Of a DNA stretch of 64,000 nt, positions 24,805 to 39,642 are shown one piece after another. This stretch comes from Rotaria macrura (Eukaryota > Rotifera > Eurotatoria > Philodinida > Philodinidae): positions 62,001 to 126,000 of the forward strand of contig OENT01000152.1 in the NCBI GenBank assembly GCA_900239685.1, written 5' to 3'. Made by a program: the position numbers and the translations under genes. Under the pieces are notes generated by a model. That model was not told the origin of the DNA. It searched no databases and saw nothing but the letters and a program-made list of their open reading frames with translations. Within the stretch, counting starts at the first letter, position 1; each line of letters opens with the position of its first letter.

Positions 24805-25161
24805 ATAGCTATTAAGAAAATTCTATTTCGTTCTTTGTGTCTCTCTTTTTCAGAATAAAGGGATTTTACATTGCAAGCGTATTTATATGAAATTCATCAA
24901 AATAATTTCGACACACATAAAGAAGCATTTGGAGCTTGACACAAGAATATTTATATTCTAATGCTATTCGATATTTTTTTGTACAGTATAGTTTATTTCA
25001 ATTGTTTTTTTCTATCGGAAACAATATGTAGAAGTGTTTGTCATGCACATGGTCTCATGCTCTATTGATTTTTAGTCAAATTTAAATTTGAGCGTGTATA
25101 CCATCATCTATGCCATATTTTCGGTAATAAATTAAGATACTGCGGTATTGCCGATGATGCG

Positions 25162-27930
25162 CTAAATTGTACTACTACTATTACTAGAACATCGTCCATC
25201 AACATTATTCTGCAACATATACTCATGTATCGAATATGATTCACCAGTAATGTGATCATCCTCGTCCTAAAAGAAAGGAAAGGATGACTCACGAAGAGCA
25301 AATACTGCGAAAAAGAATCTCTTCTAATTCTTTCGAGCTGCTGACCTTGCATGTTCTTCAAGTTAATTTCTTTATTCAGAAGGGATTCTTCTGACGTCGT
25401 TTAATAAGCTGTTGATACACACTTGAGAAATTTTGTTCTTTTTTTTTCTCCTACTGCATGCTCCGAGTAGCATTTACTTGAAAAATTTACTGACAGTAAG
25501 AAAGTATGAGTGTTTCTTAAGTTGGTTTTTTAGTAGAATATTTAGCAACACAGCGATGGACTATTATGAATAAAAATAACTTCCAGTATGGTAGTAGAAA
25601 AAAATCATGTAATGAATTTAGCATTCCGAGGAGCAAACACGAAAATCCTCTGCTTTTTTCTTCCAATGAAACTACATAGGAAACATACGCTGATAGTCAA
25701 AAACCTAAAGAAGAAGAAAAAATTTCAATGATTAATTTGTCAACTGAGATTGAGTATTTGTTTCAGTGCATAAGTAATAGTCCCTTTAGTAGGATCGCAT
25801 AATTCTAGATAAGATATTGTTTCACACAGTAATACAAAAATTTTAGACTAATTAACAAAAAACTACGCAGCCAAATCAAGGATGGATAACTATGCTTTCA
25901 AATTATGGAAACAGATGAGACCATGAAAGCAAATATTTTCCTTTCGTTTTTCATAAATTACTAAAAAACCGATAATTATCAATCGCAATAAGATCTAACC
26001 ATTTTTCTATGTGATAAATGAAACAGTATAGGTTTATTCATTGCTACAATCATTATATTTCCTAATAACTGTATAATTGAGTTCTTAACAATTATTTTGT
26101 ATTGTTCACGATATCGGTTTTCAATTTACTACTAATGTTCTTTCTATAAATAGAACAGTAATCTTTGCTATTGACTTTGTTGAAGTCAATTTTTTTCTTT
26201 TCGTTATTGATTTTAGATACGGATAAACCAAATGTAATATTACACCGCTCAGTTGAATATACACCTACGAATAGTTTACATCGATCATTAGATAACACAA
26301 AATACTTAACAGAATTATGTAGTGAGCATATTGATTCAACCTAGGTGAATGAAAAAGTACGTTTCTCAAATTCCATTACCATAATGAATGCTAGAAGGCT
26401 ACAAGTACTAGCGTCCACAAGTCACTTCGTCAAGATTGAAAATAATTTTGAAAAAATATTCGTTTTCATTTCTGAGTATACAGACCATAGGTCATTACAG
26501 ATCGATGTAAATCAATATGTCTTGAGAGTGATTTTCTTTTTTGATAACGTCAATTGAAAACGTTTATCAAATACGAGCATGTACCTTTCAAAATCTTGCA
26601 TTATTATCCACAAGAAAAGGGGTGGGGCTAAAATATTTCAAAGTAACAGAGGAATCATTTTTCTCTCGTATGCATATATAAAAATTTTCTATTGAGTGAT
26701 AAATTTGATTTTTTCGGTCCATTTCATGCTAACCTACAGATATAATACCAATCTATCCAATGTTCAGCCTTTCAAATTGGATAGAATATTGATAACGTAG
26801 CATCTAGAAGCTCGATCACGATTTGTCGGTCAACACAACAGAAATAGGCGCTTTACTGTGATGTGTACCAGTCACGTTGAATACTGAAGCAGATTCTATC
26901 GATGTTTTGATTCAATCCAAATAACTGTAACAAACAGTTGTGAATATTACTTCATCGACATACAAAATATGCATCTGAATAAAATGCGTCTATTGAGAAT
27001 TAACTGCTTAACTCGTCCCTGATCATAACTAATCGTTCATATTTGTTTTCTTGAAATCATTTATGATCCGCATAGATCAATTTTAGATTTTTCAACCAAT
27101 AACTGAAATGTTTAGCATTCACAAGAAAACGACTATTCATGATTCACTGCTCAGGTACTCGTCGAAATATAATTGTAAATTAAAAAAGCCAGAATTTGTA
27201 AGAAGTTACCTAGGAAACAATGTTCTTTATTGTGCATATCTAATTTTAACTGTCGATTACACTTAGATGTATAAGAGAAAAAGTTCGGCTTCATGGAATA
27301 TCTACAGTAATAATTCGATTTAATGATTAACATCTAATCATAGATAAAACATTCTAAGACGCTATTTCAAAATAATTTTGTCTCTAATGTTTCACTAAGC
27401 ATGAAAATTCACTATGATCCAACTCTAATGTAAATCAGGACGATTGCCAGAATTCAGACTTGAACTAAATTGATATCCTTATATGAGAATATTAGTTTAA
27501 TTTCTACTTCGCTTCTGATACTTACACATTGAAAAGAACATAATTAGATAATTTTCTTCGACTAGTAATCAGAGTGCTTTGTCAATTGATGTGCGTCATT
27601 ACATGTCAAACACAGTTTTCTATCCTTCAGTGAAAACAAAGACAAATTCGAACATAAAGAACTCTTTGAAGGTTGACACGATATAACTTTGTTTATAAAG
27701 CTAATAGGAAGAGGTAAATCTATACTACAACGAATATCATGAAGTCGATGTCGTATAGGTTAGTTCCGTATTGTGATGACATTTCGGGCTAATTTATATA
27801 TTTTTCTACGTTTCTTTGTAATTAAATATTGAATGCGAACAATTTCCTTCTCAATTATCAAAACTTCGTGGAATTGACGAATGCCTATCACTAAATAATA
27901 AGTTAGCACTGGAAGACTTGTAAGCTCAAT
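25162..27930 (-). pseudogene. Candidate cryptic or degraded minus-strand gene, receptor-like
   Basis: Coding-like pieces in 5'-3' minus order: 27930-27763 (56 open codons), a stop, then 27759-27565 (65 more codons in the same frame, with several Cys); a Cys-containing frame around 27333-27190 (YYCRYSMKPNFF, HCFL); 26340-26221, exactly 40 codons between a CCTAG acceptor and a GTATCT donor, with three Cys (NDRCKLFVGVYSTERCNITF); a hydrophobic stretch near 25960 (LLRLIIIGFLVIYEKRK) that could span a membrane; 25401-25293; and 25266-25162 (DEDDHITGESYS) ending in a stop. The order, extracellular Cys-rich to membrane helix to hydrophilic tail, would suit a single-pass receptor. In-frame stops and a 26-nt intron argue for decay or chance. 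Family not recognised. Confidence 0.22.
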
Positions 27931-28863
27931 TCATTCAAATCCATATGATCTCATACATTTCATGTTGATTAGTAGTGTTAATATAGTGAACAGATAAAAA
28001 GGGCAGAGTAATTCTTTTGTTCTATTGAGAAAGAATTTGTTGGTTATTGTTTGAAATGATGCACATTTCTAACGGATATGTAGAATGTCTTAAGTCAAAC
28101 CGTGATGAATAGTAGAAGCGCATGGTAGTAGTCTTTCTGAGCTTTCCCATATATTTTTTGCCGAGTTGAGGGAAAAGAATAAATTCTTTTTTGAATGAGC
28201 GTATGCGAAGTGCGCAAAATGGTCACTAACATGAAAATTAGAAGTTTTCAATTTTTATTCGAGTAGCTCATAATTGACAGAAATAAATATTTAATGAAGA
28301 ACGTCAAGTTCAGTAATGATACTAAATTTGGAAGGCATTTGTGTTTCATGTTTTTTTTCTTCTAATAAACAATGCTATGCAAAAAAACCGCTAGTTTGGA
28401 GTTGAGAAGGAAATCATTGATTGCCTCTAATTCCAAATTATGATTGGTAAAAGAAAGCACATTGGATCACAATTTTCATATAAAAACGTTTTTCAAAATT
28501 ATGCTATTGATAAATAAACAAAAACTTTCAATGTGCTTCATCAAATAGGGATGCATTTCCGAATCGTTCATTGTTATTTGAATATACTTTCAAGTGTTTA
28601 ACTTTGTGTAAAAGCCATTCTCTCTCACTCTCACTGCTTAAGCAGTGCTGCGTCCGTTTTTCTCAAATGTCCCATATGGATAATCTCCATACGTGTATAT
28701 TACATTTACAGAATGAAGTAAATGGAAAGATTTTCAATAGTAGTGTGCACCGCGATTTGGTATTACTTTGTTGTGTCTTACAACGGAACTTATGCTTTAA
28801 ACGGCAGTCAATAAGAGATTGGAATAAATTCTACATTCATACCATGGTCAGAATTTTCGTTCT

Positions 28864-28868
<5 letters not shown>

Positions 28869-28903
<35 letters not shown>
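28869..28903. repeat. TA dinucleotide microsatellite
   Basis: About 17 uninterrupted AT/TA units, the longest simple repeat in the window, in intergenic DNA. Confidence 0.95.
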
Positions 28904-31900
28904 TTTCTGAGTTGAAGAATGGATTTCATACTGTTGCAGTTGTTCCGTATGTCTCTCCTACGATTATCAAAAAGATCAATTTTATTTCATTTGGCTCTGA
29001 TTGTGTCAAAGACGGCTAAAGGAACTGAAAATTAGAAACTGTTATTTAGTATCGATAGTAGCCGAGCAATGTTTAAATATAATCATCTTACTATTGATTT
29101 CAAATTAATATTAATTTGATCAAGAATGAATTTTCGTTCTTTGTGATCCAGCATGTTTTTAGTGAGATGACCATAAACAGTGTATCACAAACAGCCCATT
29201 GAAATGTCGACTACGATACGTTGGATTGAGATATTTTCAACTGTGTCAATCTTTTATCAATTATTGTTTTCATTTCATGTAAGTATAGTTTCTTTTTCTT
29301 TCTAATTTCTTATTTATTGTATATTCAGTATATATTTATTATGTTCCCCAAAATATGCCCTCTTTTTCACTCGAATCGTACTAATTGTTTGAAGAGCATA
29401 AAAAGTATTTATATCGATAAAAGTACCCGCTCACGTTTATTAGCTTTATCTCGAATTTTATTATATTTAAAGTTTCTTCAAACTAACTTTCTGGTGCTTA
29501 TCTAGCCTATATTATGCGTATGTAAAAGTTTTTTTTCATCCAATAATATTCTTTCTTGTTCTATTCGTGCTGGTGAAGGTTAAAGTAAATTGTTATCGCC
29601 TTTTTCAAGATTCAGATAACAAATGCACGAGTCAAGGCCGTGTATAAACTTCACGCAACTGTTGCTTTCAAGTACCATTTACTTTTTCTCATTCTTTCTG
29701 TTGAAAATGTTTTTAAAACACATGAAGAAACCTAAAAAGAACATTGATAAATAAGTACATAGTTAATGCCTACACGTTTTCGTTTAGTCTTAACATGAAT
29801 TTGATACTGAAGCGATTAACATTGAATATGCTAATAAGCATTTCAAAATATTTAAGTTTTCCTATCATTTTCAATTAAATCAAGAACAAATAATGAAATC
29901 TTGTCAAAAACAGTAAAAAACGAGCAATATTGCATTGAAAATCCATGCCTATCTACACACGAATATCACAAATGTACTCGAATACTAATAGTAACAATAG
30001 AATCATACAAATCATGAAGACTAGGTATAACACAATAGAAGCAAGATATTATATATTTAGCACATTTATTTATACGTTAGTGAAATACTTCCAGATTTTG
30101 ATAAGCACTAAAATTTTTGAAGATACTGCAAGTATTTACTTGTGCTTATCTACTCATACTGATATGAATTAGAAAAGAAAATTGATTCAGATAGGTGTAA
30201 AATGAATACATTATCATGACCAACTGGTTTTCATATGAAAACGTCTCGAAACGTTTGTCCCTATGATTTAAACTAAAAAGAAATATACAAAATATTCATT
30301 AAATAATAAAATATTGAAAAATTCCATGCTAATTTTAGTCTCGCAAATATGCATTTTAATGTATTGACGTCAGTACGTAATTAGGCTGGATATAAAAAAG
30401 ACTTAAAAAATAGGCAGGTTAAAAAAGACTATGATTATGAATGCTTTTGACAAGCAGTTCGATGATGGTACATAGATTTCATATGACTCTACGAGTCTTA
30501 TATCTATTTAATTATCTCTTAACTTCTATATATATATATATATATGCATATATAATCATTGAATCAATTTTAATGCATGTATGTTTTATAATAAGTTAAT
30601 CATATCAGTATGAAGCTTTTATCATGCCATGATTTTTATTCTTATTGACATATTCTTTCCTTTCGTTTGCCTTTCCAGTTTCTTTCGACACTAATAAGAC
30701 CAACTGACAGTTGCTTGTTTTTTTACCTTCTAGCAAAATATTGATGATGATCATCGTTAGCCTTTTCAAGTGTTCTGTTCTTTTCATTAAATACAAAACA
30801 AAATACAAAAATTAAAATTAAAATTAATTTTTTGATTTTATTTACGGCATTGTACTCCGTAATATCAGAGAAAAAAGCCAGCATCAAATCTATTTAATGG
30901 CATCGAGTTTATATATATACATCATAGCTTGCTTACATTATAGACCTAACTAAGAAATCTGTAAAATCAATAAATACTTTCTCTCGATTACTTCACAGCC
31001 ATAAAATGATCTTGGTCGATTTCAGTCGACTTTATTGACTCATATGCAGTGTGTACAGGTTACTGAATTCCTCTTATATTATCTAGCAGCACAAAATTCC
31101 GATCTAAATCAAATCACTTTCCACAATCATATTCATAATACATCATATAGTCGTGATACTGCACACTTAAAACAAGACGCCTACTCTCTTCAATTATCAA
31201 TGTTCATTCTGACTGGTTTTTATTGTTAAATAGAAATTACATTTCATTTGAATGTAGCATCTCAAGCCATACGACACAATCATACACCTCTCTCGAGTAA
31301 GTAAAAACATACGATTCATGAACTGAGATATTGTCATGGATTTCACGTGTATGATGTCAAATTTCTCTATGGATGAAAACGAATAGACTAGTTGAAAGAA
31401 TCCATTATTTAACTAAGACGTGACATTTACTATTAACTTTAGTCATACATTCAAGAAATCTTTTTCTTGTCCATGCACATAGAATTTAATGAAAACAACG
31501 AGACAACATGCTGCGGGCACTATTGCGTATAATTAATGGTATACTTAATTACAAAAAAAAAAAAAGAAAAATTAGATGTGTAGACAATTTTGGAATTAAG
31601 AACACGTGGAGAATAGTTCGGAAACCATAACACAACACAAATAAGGAGAAAGCATGACAAAATTAAAAACAAGAAAACTATACTATAAAAGTATGACATA
31701 TTCTGTGCAAAATGTTTCAATCTAATTCATAATCTAACCGTTCGAAAAGTAATAGAAGACGCTGAAGAAAAAAACTTCAAGAGCAACATGTGAGTGCATA
31801 GAATAGAGAGAGAGAGAGTGTGAATAAATGTTATTCACTGAAAATTTGTTGAATTTTTCATTGGTTGATTATATTCTACTTCGTTTTATAGAGAAAATAG

Positions 31901-31987
31901 TGCAAGAGCCAAACGTTAGAACTTAATTAGTGGACAAGATCTCTTTGTATACAGTCGTTATACGATATACAACAATAATATAAAATA

Positions 31988-33976
31988 ATGTCTGTGTACA
32001 ACACTGACTTTTCCTATCAATATATGATAGGTTTGTACATTCGACCAACGCTTATATTGGTTGTCGTTGCACTTGTCCTAATCTATGTACATAGACTAAA
32101 TAAAATTTATCGCACGTTTCAAGAAATGGGTATACCCGGACCTACGCCACGCTTCTTCTTTGGCAATCTTATTGAGTTGTTCACTCATCCTCGACATTCA
32201 GCTGCATGTTTAGCAGATTGGACAAAAGAGTACGGAAAAATCTATGGCTACTTTATTGGGCATACACCTATTATATGTATTTCTGATCCTAACCTACTTC
32301 AAGAAATATTTGTAACTAAGTTCAGCCATTTTCATTCACGACGACCATTACCATTACAACAACATGATCTTAGACATTTACTTGCTTCGACAGGTAATTG
32401 AAAAATTTGTCCAATTAAATAGATGCTGTGAAAAGGCCTTAGACTATTCTTGTTTAAAAGAAATTATATAACTAATTCCACTGGATTTTTTTAGAGCTAG
32501 TTGTTTTCGTTTGCAAATGTAGTACAGATATGATTTTAGAATGATTGGAAGTTTCTTTGTATTCATGCAACGCATGTATTATTCGATTGGAAGATAAAAA
32601 TTAGACAAGTTTTCATAGAGGAGATAACTACTGCTTTCATAAGTAAAGATATCCTTATGTGATCACTAATCCAAAACAGAACAGTACCTTTTTTATAATG
32701 AAACATTAGCTTAGATGATGAATGGAGAAGACAACGCTCAATAATACAACCAACATTCAGTTCAAATAAATTAAAAGAAATGCGAACAATCATTGACAAA
32801 TGTATTACGGAATTAATAGAAAAATTAGATGAACAAACGCCCGGTGTTGAGTTTGATATTTCTAATTTATTTAAACGTACATCGATGGACATTATTTTAA
32901 ATTGTGCATTCGGCATCAATTCTCATACACATGAAAATTTAAGTGACATATTTTTTCAACGATGTATTCAAGTATTTGAATTTAATATCTTTCAAAATTT
33001 TTTAACCATGTGTTCAATACTTTTACCAGAATTAAATATTTTATGGGTTACATCGTTCAAATATACAAATATAGTTCGTTTATGGTTATGTAATCATATA
33101 CCATCTTTGAACCGTCTTATTGGCACAGATCCAAATACATGGCTTTTATTTCATGTTGAAAATATAATCAAACAGCGTTGTTTACATGGGACAGATAGAA
33201 TCGATTTACTTCAATCAATGATTGACGCAACTGATGTTTATCAGGAAATTTCATCTGTAAGTTATTCATATGTTATTTTTCTCCCGGGGCATGCTTTTCT
33301 CTTTATTTACTGTCATTTTGTCCAGGTTCTAACCGTACCAAAATATCGTTTGAATCTCGATGAGTTATTAAATAATATTTACTTATTTATGATTGGTGGT
33401 TATGAAACAACAGCAACAGCGCTCAGTTATCTAGCATTCATATTAGCTACACATCAAAGTGAACAAGCTCGTTTACAAAACGATATTGATCATGTTGATG
33501 ATGATTATGAACATTTGATTAAACTTGAATATCTCGATTGGTTTATACGTGAAACATTACGATTACATCCGATTGCACCATTTATTGTCAATCGACAGTG
33601 TAATAAAGAATGTTGCATTGGTCCATTTAAAATTGAAGAAGGCACAAATTTTACTGTTGATATGTTTAGTATACATAACGATGAACAAGTATATGGACCT
33701 GTAAGTCCACTCATATTTTATCCGGAACGTTTTCAAGAAAAACGTCATCCATTAGCCTGGCTTCCATTTGGAGCTGGACCACGAAATTGTATTGGAATGC
33801 GTTTTGCAATTTTAGAAATTAAATTAGCACTGGTGCAAATCCTACGTCGTTATACGATTTTATCCGGTGAACGTACATTAAGTCAATTTGCTGAACATGA
33901 ACGATTTGTTATCGCACCAAAAAATGGTATTTGGATTCGTTTACAACGACGGGACAAACAAATGGCAGTCAAATAA
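31988..33976 (+). CDS. Cytochrome P450 monooxygenase, probably CYP3-clan-like
   Basis: Exons 31988-32393, 32715-33256 and 33326-33976 encode 532 aa. Seen: N-terminal membrane anchor (about residues 15-36) followed by the hinge PGPTPRFFFGN; DEWRRQRSIIQPTF in the C-helix region; I-helix GGYETT (340-345) for oxygen activation; K-helix ETLR (392-395); YPERF (448-452); and the heme loop FGAGPRNCIG with the thiolate ligand Cys471. All essential P450 elements are present, so it should be an active ER monooxygenase using electrons from a P450 reductase. Overall layout suggests a CYP3-clan type, which often oxidises xenobiotics or lipids; the substrate is unknown. The exon 2 acceptor is taken at 32714 (CTTAG), since the one at 32709 breaks the frame. 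Intron 2 (69 nt) is stop-free and in frame. AATAAA is at 34105-34110. Confidence 0.92.
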
Positions 33977-36900
33977 GACGGTGATTTATTTATTCTGGTA
34001 AATACTTTATCAATTAATAATCATACATTACGCAGTAATGTAGAAAAAAATAATTAATCCATGTAAAACAATTGATCATTAATTTTCATATTTTTTGACT
34101 TTTAAATAAATAATTTTACTCCTACAAGCTTTCAGTACATTTGATTTCCATATCATACTCTATGCGAAACTTGAAGAAAAATATAAGATACCAAAAAACA
34201 ATGGATTAGATGCTTTTAATGTGCGATTATATATAAGAATATCAATGTAATGATATTTATATTCTTATGTACTAATACTAGAGCATATCATAATGAGAAT
34301 AAATTTCGATGCTATCTATGAAAGAATCTCATTCAAGTTATTCAATAGGGTGGCATTTTTTCAATTGAGTTTGTTTATCTGAAAAGAAACGCACTTTGAA
34401 AAAGAATTTTTCAAAAAACAACAACATGTAAACTAAATATTTTTCATGCAATCGATGTTTTTCATTGATGAGATGTTTCATTGACTTCTTTTTGTTGATC
34501 GTTGCAAATGCCTTGATAAAACTTCTTGAGATATCTCAAATGAACTCATGATGTACTCATGTTGTACTTTGACAATGCAAATTCCTACAGATAAAAATCA
34601 TTCAAATCATGCTGCATACGTTGCACAAACACTTTAGCTAGAAGTTTATGTGAAGACATTCATGTTAAATGAGAAAAAAGTGTTCCTGATTACAAATAGT
34701 GTACTGTTTATCATTCATTACTCATATTATGGTGGAACTCGGACAAATGACGAATTTTGTATTGTGATATTGCCAACTCTATTAAAAAGTAATCAAGAGC
34801 TGTTGAGCAGAATGACACAAAATGATTTAATCTTTTCTTTTTACAAAATCTGGCTTCAAAAACATTCAAATTTCATCAGAAAAACAAAATTAAAAAAGAA
34901 TACTTCATCGAATAGTACGATATGAATATATTCAAAGCCAGTGTAGAAAGGAAAGAAGCTCGTCTCATAACTGACTGGATATATTATGACAACAACTGTT
35001 CGAAAGATAGAATCTTTATGCGAACTTCGTATTAAAGATAACTTCAAGTATCGTTTGGTTATCAGCTTCATGAAAAAAATGAGTTTTCTATTGAAATACT
35101 TAAAACTTTGAACACGAAGATACAAGTATCCATCATAGCGCAGTTCTTAACAATAGGACGTTATACATAATAGATCAACATGGATGAATGTTTCGAGGTG
35201 TTGTTTTTGTGCATATTTCAAAAATGATTTGCCAAAATTAACATACATAAGTAGGAACAATATGAATTACTAAGCTTAGTCAAAAATGTTCAACGATCCT
35301 GCTTTAAAAGTAAACAACCACATTTTCCTCGGTAAGATGTTATCCTCTATTCAACGATGTATAAATATTGAGAAAACAATTTTGCTGCAATTTTATATTG
35401 CACACACCTTACTATGAACCTTACATTTAAATGCAGTTGTTAAAGGCTATTGACGTATTAGTGAAGACGTGAATGGAACGCTAGATAATCATATTAGTTC
35501 TACTTACAACTCAGTTGTTTCCTGTACAGACAACGAAACTGTAATCTTACGAAATACGGTGAGTTCTATATATGTTCATAAATCTCTTATAAAGTTGATG
35601 ATTCTCAAGTAATGCCACGACAATCTGAAGATTGTTCTATTCTTTATTCAAGAGATTTAAAACTCATCATATTAATAGACAAAAATAATTGCCATTAAAT
35701 CTCTCATGTGGGTACATGCAATACTGTTTGATGTATTTTTACTAATATGCTTTTCAAAGAATAGACCGTATCATTGTATCTATTTCAAATTATGATTCAT
35801 TACTATGCAAAAATTATTCATTTTGTGCTAAAGACATTTATTATTATTTTCTGAGAAAGGCTTATAATGAAGTAAAAAGAAACAATTATATTTCTCTTCT
35901 ATCAAAACCTTGTTCTGTCATGAGAATTTTCCATTTGTGTTGAAAACGTTTTAATTTCCTGTTTGTTCCATCACTTGAAAGAAAGAAAAACAACATTATG
36001 AGAGTCACTCATATCAAGTGAATTTGCTTGTAAAAAAAGAAATATTATGATTGTATTGAAATATCTTATTGACGTCATAGATGCTTTAAATTGATTTAAT
36101 TTAATTTTAACTTTCTAGTTCACTTTGCTTTTCGACATTGAATTCTTGATAAAGTAGTGATATTCGATATATCTCCAGCAACTCACTCGGAAAAAGTTTT
36201 AAATCCAAAGGATTCCTATTCCTGATATCGATGAATGAAATCGATTGACGCTCGATAAGAACAAGATGAGTATAGTGCAAAAACAAGTAAATAACGCATC
36301 GAGGTTTGTTTTTATATTTTTCATATTTTGTCTCGGTATTTCGATTCGGATCAAAATGATATGCATTTGATGCTCATCAATTTATGGGCGTACATACGTC
36401 AAATGACTGTCTTATTTTTGCGCGCTTCTTCATGTTAAATTTCTGTCATTTGCTTAATCGTCCCAATGGATCTAAGTTGAGAAACTCGGAAGAAATCTAT
36501 ACCGACGTAATTAAGAAACACGTATTCATTTTTTTAATTAATAATCGATCGTATTCTATTAGCAAGTAATTTCGTATGTTTTCATAGTGTACGATGAACA
36601 TGAATGTAGATATTCATAACCGAATGAATTAAATTTGTATTATCTAACATAAAAAAAAGAGAAATATTTTCTTAGCCTAGATAAATTACAAAACTTGATA
36701 GGTTCTCATGCTCTATTTCGTATTAAAGTTCTTAGAAATTTCTTTAATAGCTTTTGAATCTAGAATCAAGATAGCGATCGATATATTTTGACAAAATAAA
36801 GTTGCTATCAAGATTTTCATTAAAATCAAATGTCAACATTAATTCACTTCTACTGAAAGCATATGTTCCTGATTACCTTTTTCTCGAAGAATGAGACAAT

Positions 36901-39642
36901 TCAGAAAACTTATTTATACAAAAGACAAGCGTTGTTTGTTTCTTCATATACAGCTAAATTTGTTGTGAACAGAATCTTAGGTGAATAGAACACGTTCTAA
37001 CTTTATCTGTTGCCAGTTGATCATACTGCTTACTCATATGTATATATATATATATATGCATCCTATCAATAGAGTTTTGTTTATTAGATATTATTATATC
37101 TGTTGAAAGACGCGTACAGCTTAATCAATTAGATCAATGAAATAAAATTAAAAATTAAAAAAAAATAAGTATACTCAGGAAAGATATTTTCCAGTAGATT
37201 AATTTCTTTCTGAAAACTAAACATATATGTAAACATTTGTCAATCAGAGTCATTCGATTTTTACTAAAAACGCTTATCGGAGATGCATGCATGTCGTTGA
37301 AAGAAAAGTTCTTTTATATGAATAGATACTATTCAAGATAACAATTGATCTATTTCATTTTACTTGCACACACATACATATGGTGAATTTTTCTCATTCG
37401 AATAGCTTACTTGGTAACCATATACTGTCTTAAATAAACATTGATGATAGTAGAAATTCAATGAAATAAAATCAATGAGATAGATATTTGAACCGATGAA
37501 ATCATGCATGGTTTTCTCTTCTATAAATTTTTGTTGTGAATATGATGGAAACAAAATTCTATGAACAACATGAATGAATTGATATAAAATGTTTCCCCCA
37601 ATTCAAAACTTTTGCCACACAGGATAACGACATGACTAGAAATTAACGAAAGAGAAATACACTTTTCTGTGTATTTCATTTGGCATCAACAGTTTTTACA
37701 TGTGTTTCACGTTATCAGTTAGTTTTTAATTATGTAAAATCAAAAGTGAAACAAAAATAGTTAAAAATATCTATAATTGCAACGGAAATTAGTATGAATA
37801 TTTCTATCGTTTTTTCTTAATAGAAAATATTCTAATTCTACTGAAAAGGCGAATAGATTTGATATACGATGCGTGATATTCGTGTATACATAATTACATT
37901 TTAAAACATCGAAACATATCAGGTTTTCTAATAAAAAAAAACTATGCTGACGTCATTACTTTCGTTAGTCAGCAAAAAAACATGCTGAAAAGTAATATCC
38001 TTACATTGTCTGCTGATTTATTCATTTTGCATAGTTGTCATTAGTTTATTTCTCACGTCAAGTTTTAAAGGAATTGGTCTATTGTTCATTGAAAACTCAT
38101 AGATATTTCAGGAAAAGGTATGACTCTTGAATCAATTAAATGAAATCTACATAAATCATGAGAAGATCATCATTTGAATAATCTTCTATAAGATTTTGAA
38201 CGAATCGTTCGAAATTTATTATTGTTAAATACATGTGATAGTATCTCATGTATCAAAATATGTAATGTTTCCAAGTATTTTTTATAGATTCATTTTCGTT
38301 GTTGAGTAAAAATGATTTCGACATAAACCGTTACAGTATGTTGATGTAAAATTCAAGCGATTATATCTTCTATCAACATACGAAGATTAGAACATTGAGA
38401 CGAACTCAATTAAACACATTGTATATCTATGACTCAAGCAAAATCAATACAACACTGATTATCCTTATCAGTGTAACCATGATTTACCCATTGAAGATCG
38501 ATAGTATTTAAAAACATGAAAATCAACGGAAAAAATTGAATTTCATTCCAATATATTTTATCGAAGTTCTTTTTCATTAGTCATGACACTCGGATAATGT
38601 TTCATTATATAAAATATGTCCAGATTGAGCTTGTATCATATATTTATTAAACAATTCTTCGTACATAATTACAATCTCAATTTAGAATACAACAAAACTG
38701 AATACTGTTCTTCGCCTTCATTGAAACATACTCAAAGAACTATGATAAGTTATTAGATTGATGAAAATCTAACAAGAAAAAGAACAATTTTAATTATTTG
38801 TACTTCAAGAGTAGATTCAAACGAGTAAACATCTATTCATTAACAATTACATGATCATAGTAAATCGTTGTGTCTTTTTCAATATAAAACATCAAGCTTA
38901 TGTTAATTGCAAATTTATAGATCTGCATTTAAGTGATGATATTTCAATGTTGATAGATCGCTTGTTCTTTTCACAATATCATTACAGATTTATTTCTTTA
39001 TAATCAATGCCATTACAAAGACCGATCGATAAACGGTTAGAAAATAAAGGCTGCTAGGATGAAAATTGATATCAATTTTCATGTTTAGACTATGAAATGA
39101 AAAATAATTAAATAGTTAATTACAATGTCATTGGAAGAACTTGAAAAATCAAACATATTTCTGAAAATGATGAAATACATTTATAATGTTCATCAAACAT
39201 CACCAAATACAATCTCACTGAATTTATTCATGGATTCTTTGTTTAGATTAAACTTCAGTTGCCTTTCAAAATCTTGACTGCCTCACAACACGATGCTCTA
39301 AACAGACTTAATGATCACCTAGCGAACAGTTTTTCAATATAGGAACCCATTGAAATATACAAGCTCAGTAATATTCTACTCCAAGAGCGTACAATCTTTG
39401 AAAATCAAATGCAAAGAACTTTCTTGTCTTCTCTCTTTCTAACATCTGTTTTTTTTACGGGTTGATCATGGTTCTGCTTCATAAGATTAAGACCGCCCCT
39501 CAAAAACATTCAAATCGTATGAAATTTTTACGATATGTTGAGACTTTAATAGGGAGATTGTGATAAACATTTCAGCCCCATATCATGACATTTAAGGGAG
39601 ATATTCACCAAACCAAGGTCAACAATAGCTGAGTTGGCGTCC

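Larger units (their letters stand above)
24805..31987. other. Gene-poor 7.2-kb interval
   Basis: Between the GH5 and P450 genes. It contains the uncertain minus-strand fragments at 25162-27930 (listed separately), a long TA microsatellite at 28869-28903, a shorter one near 30529-30548, and a GA run near 31807-31820. No other convincing exon or RNA gene was seen. Confidence 0.5.

Noticed and set aside
28571-28915. 114-codon plus-strand ORF running into the TA repeat
   Set aside because: Its C-terminus is translated microsatellite and the rest has no recognisable motif or splice context.
32709-32714. Acceptor at 32709 for P450 exon 2
   Set aside because: It puts exon 2 out of frame with exon 1; the CTTAG acceptor five bases later restores the frame and the DDEWRRQR motif.
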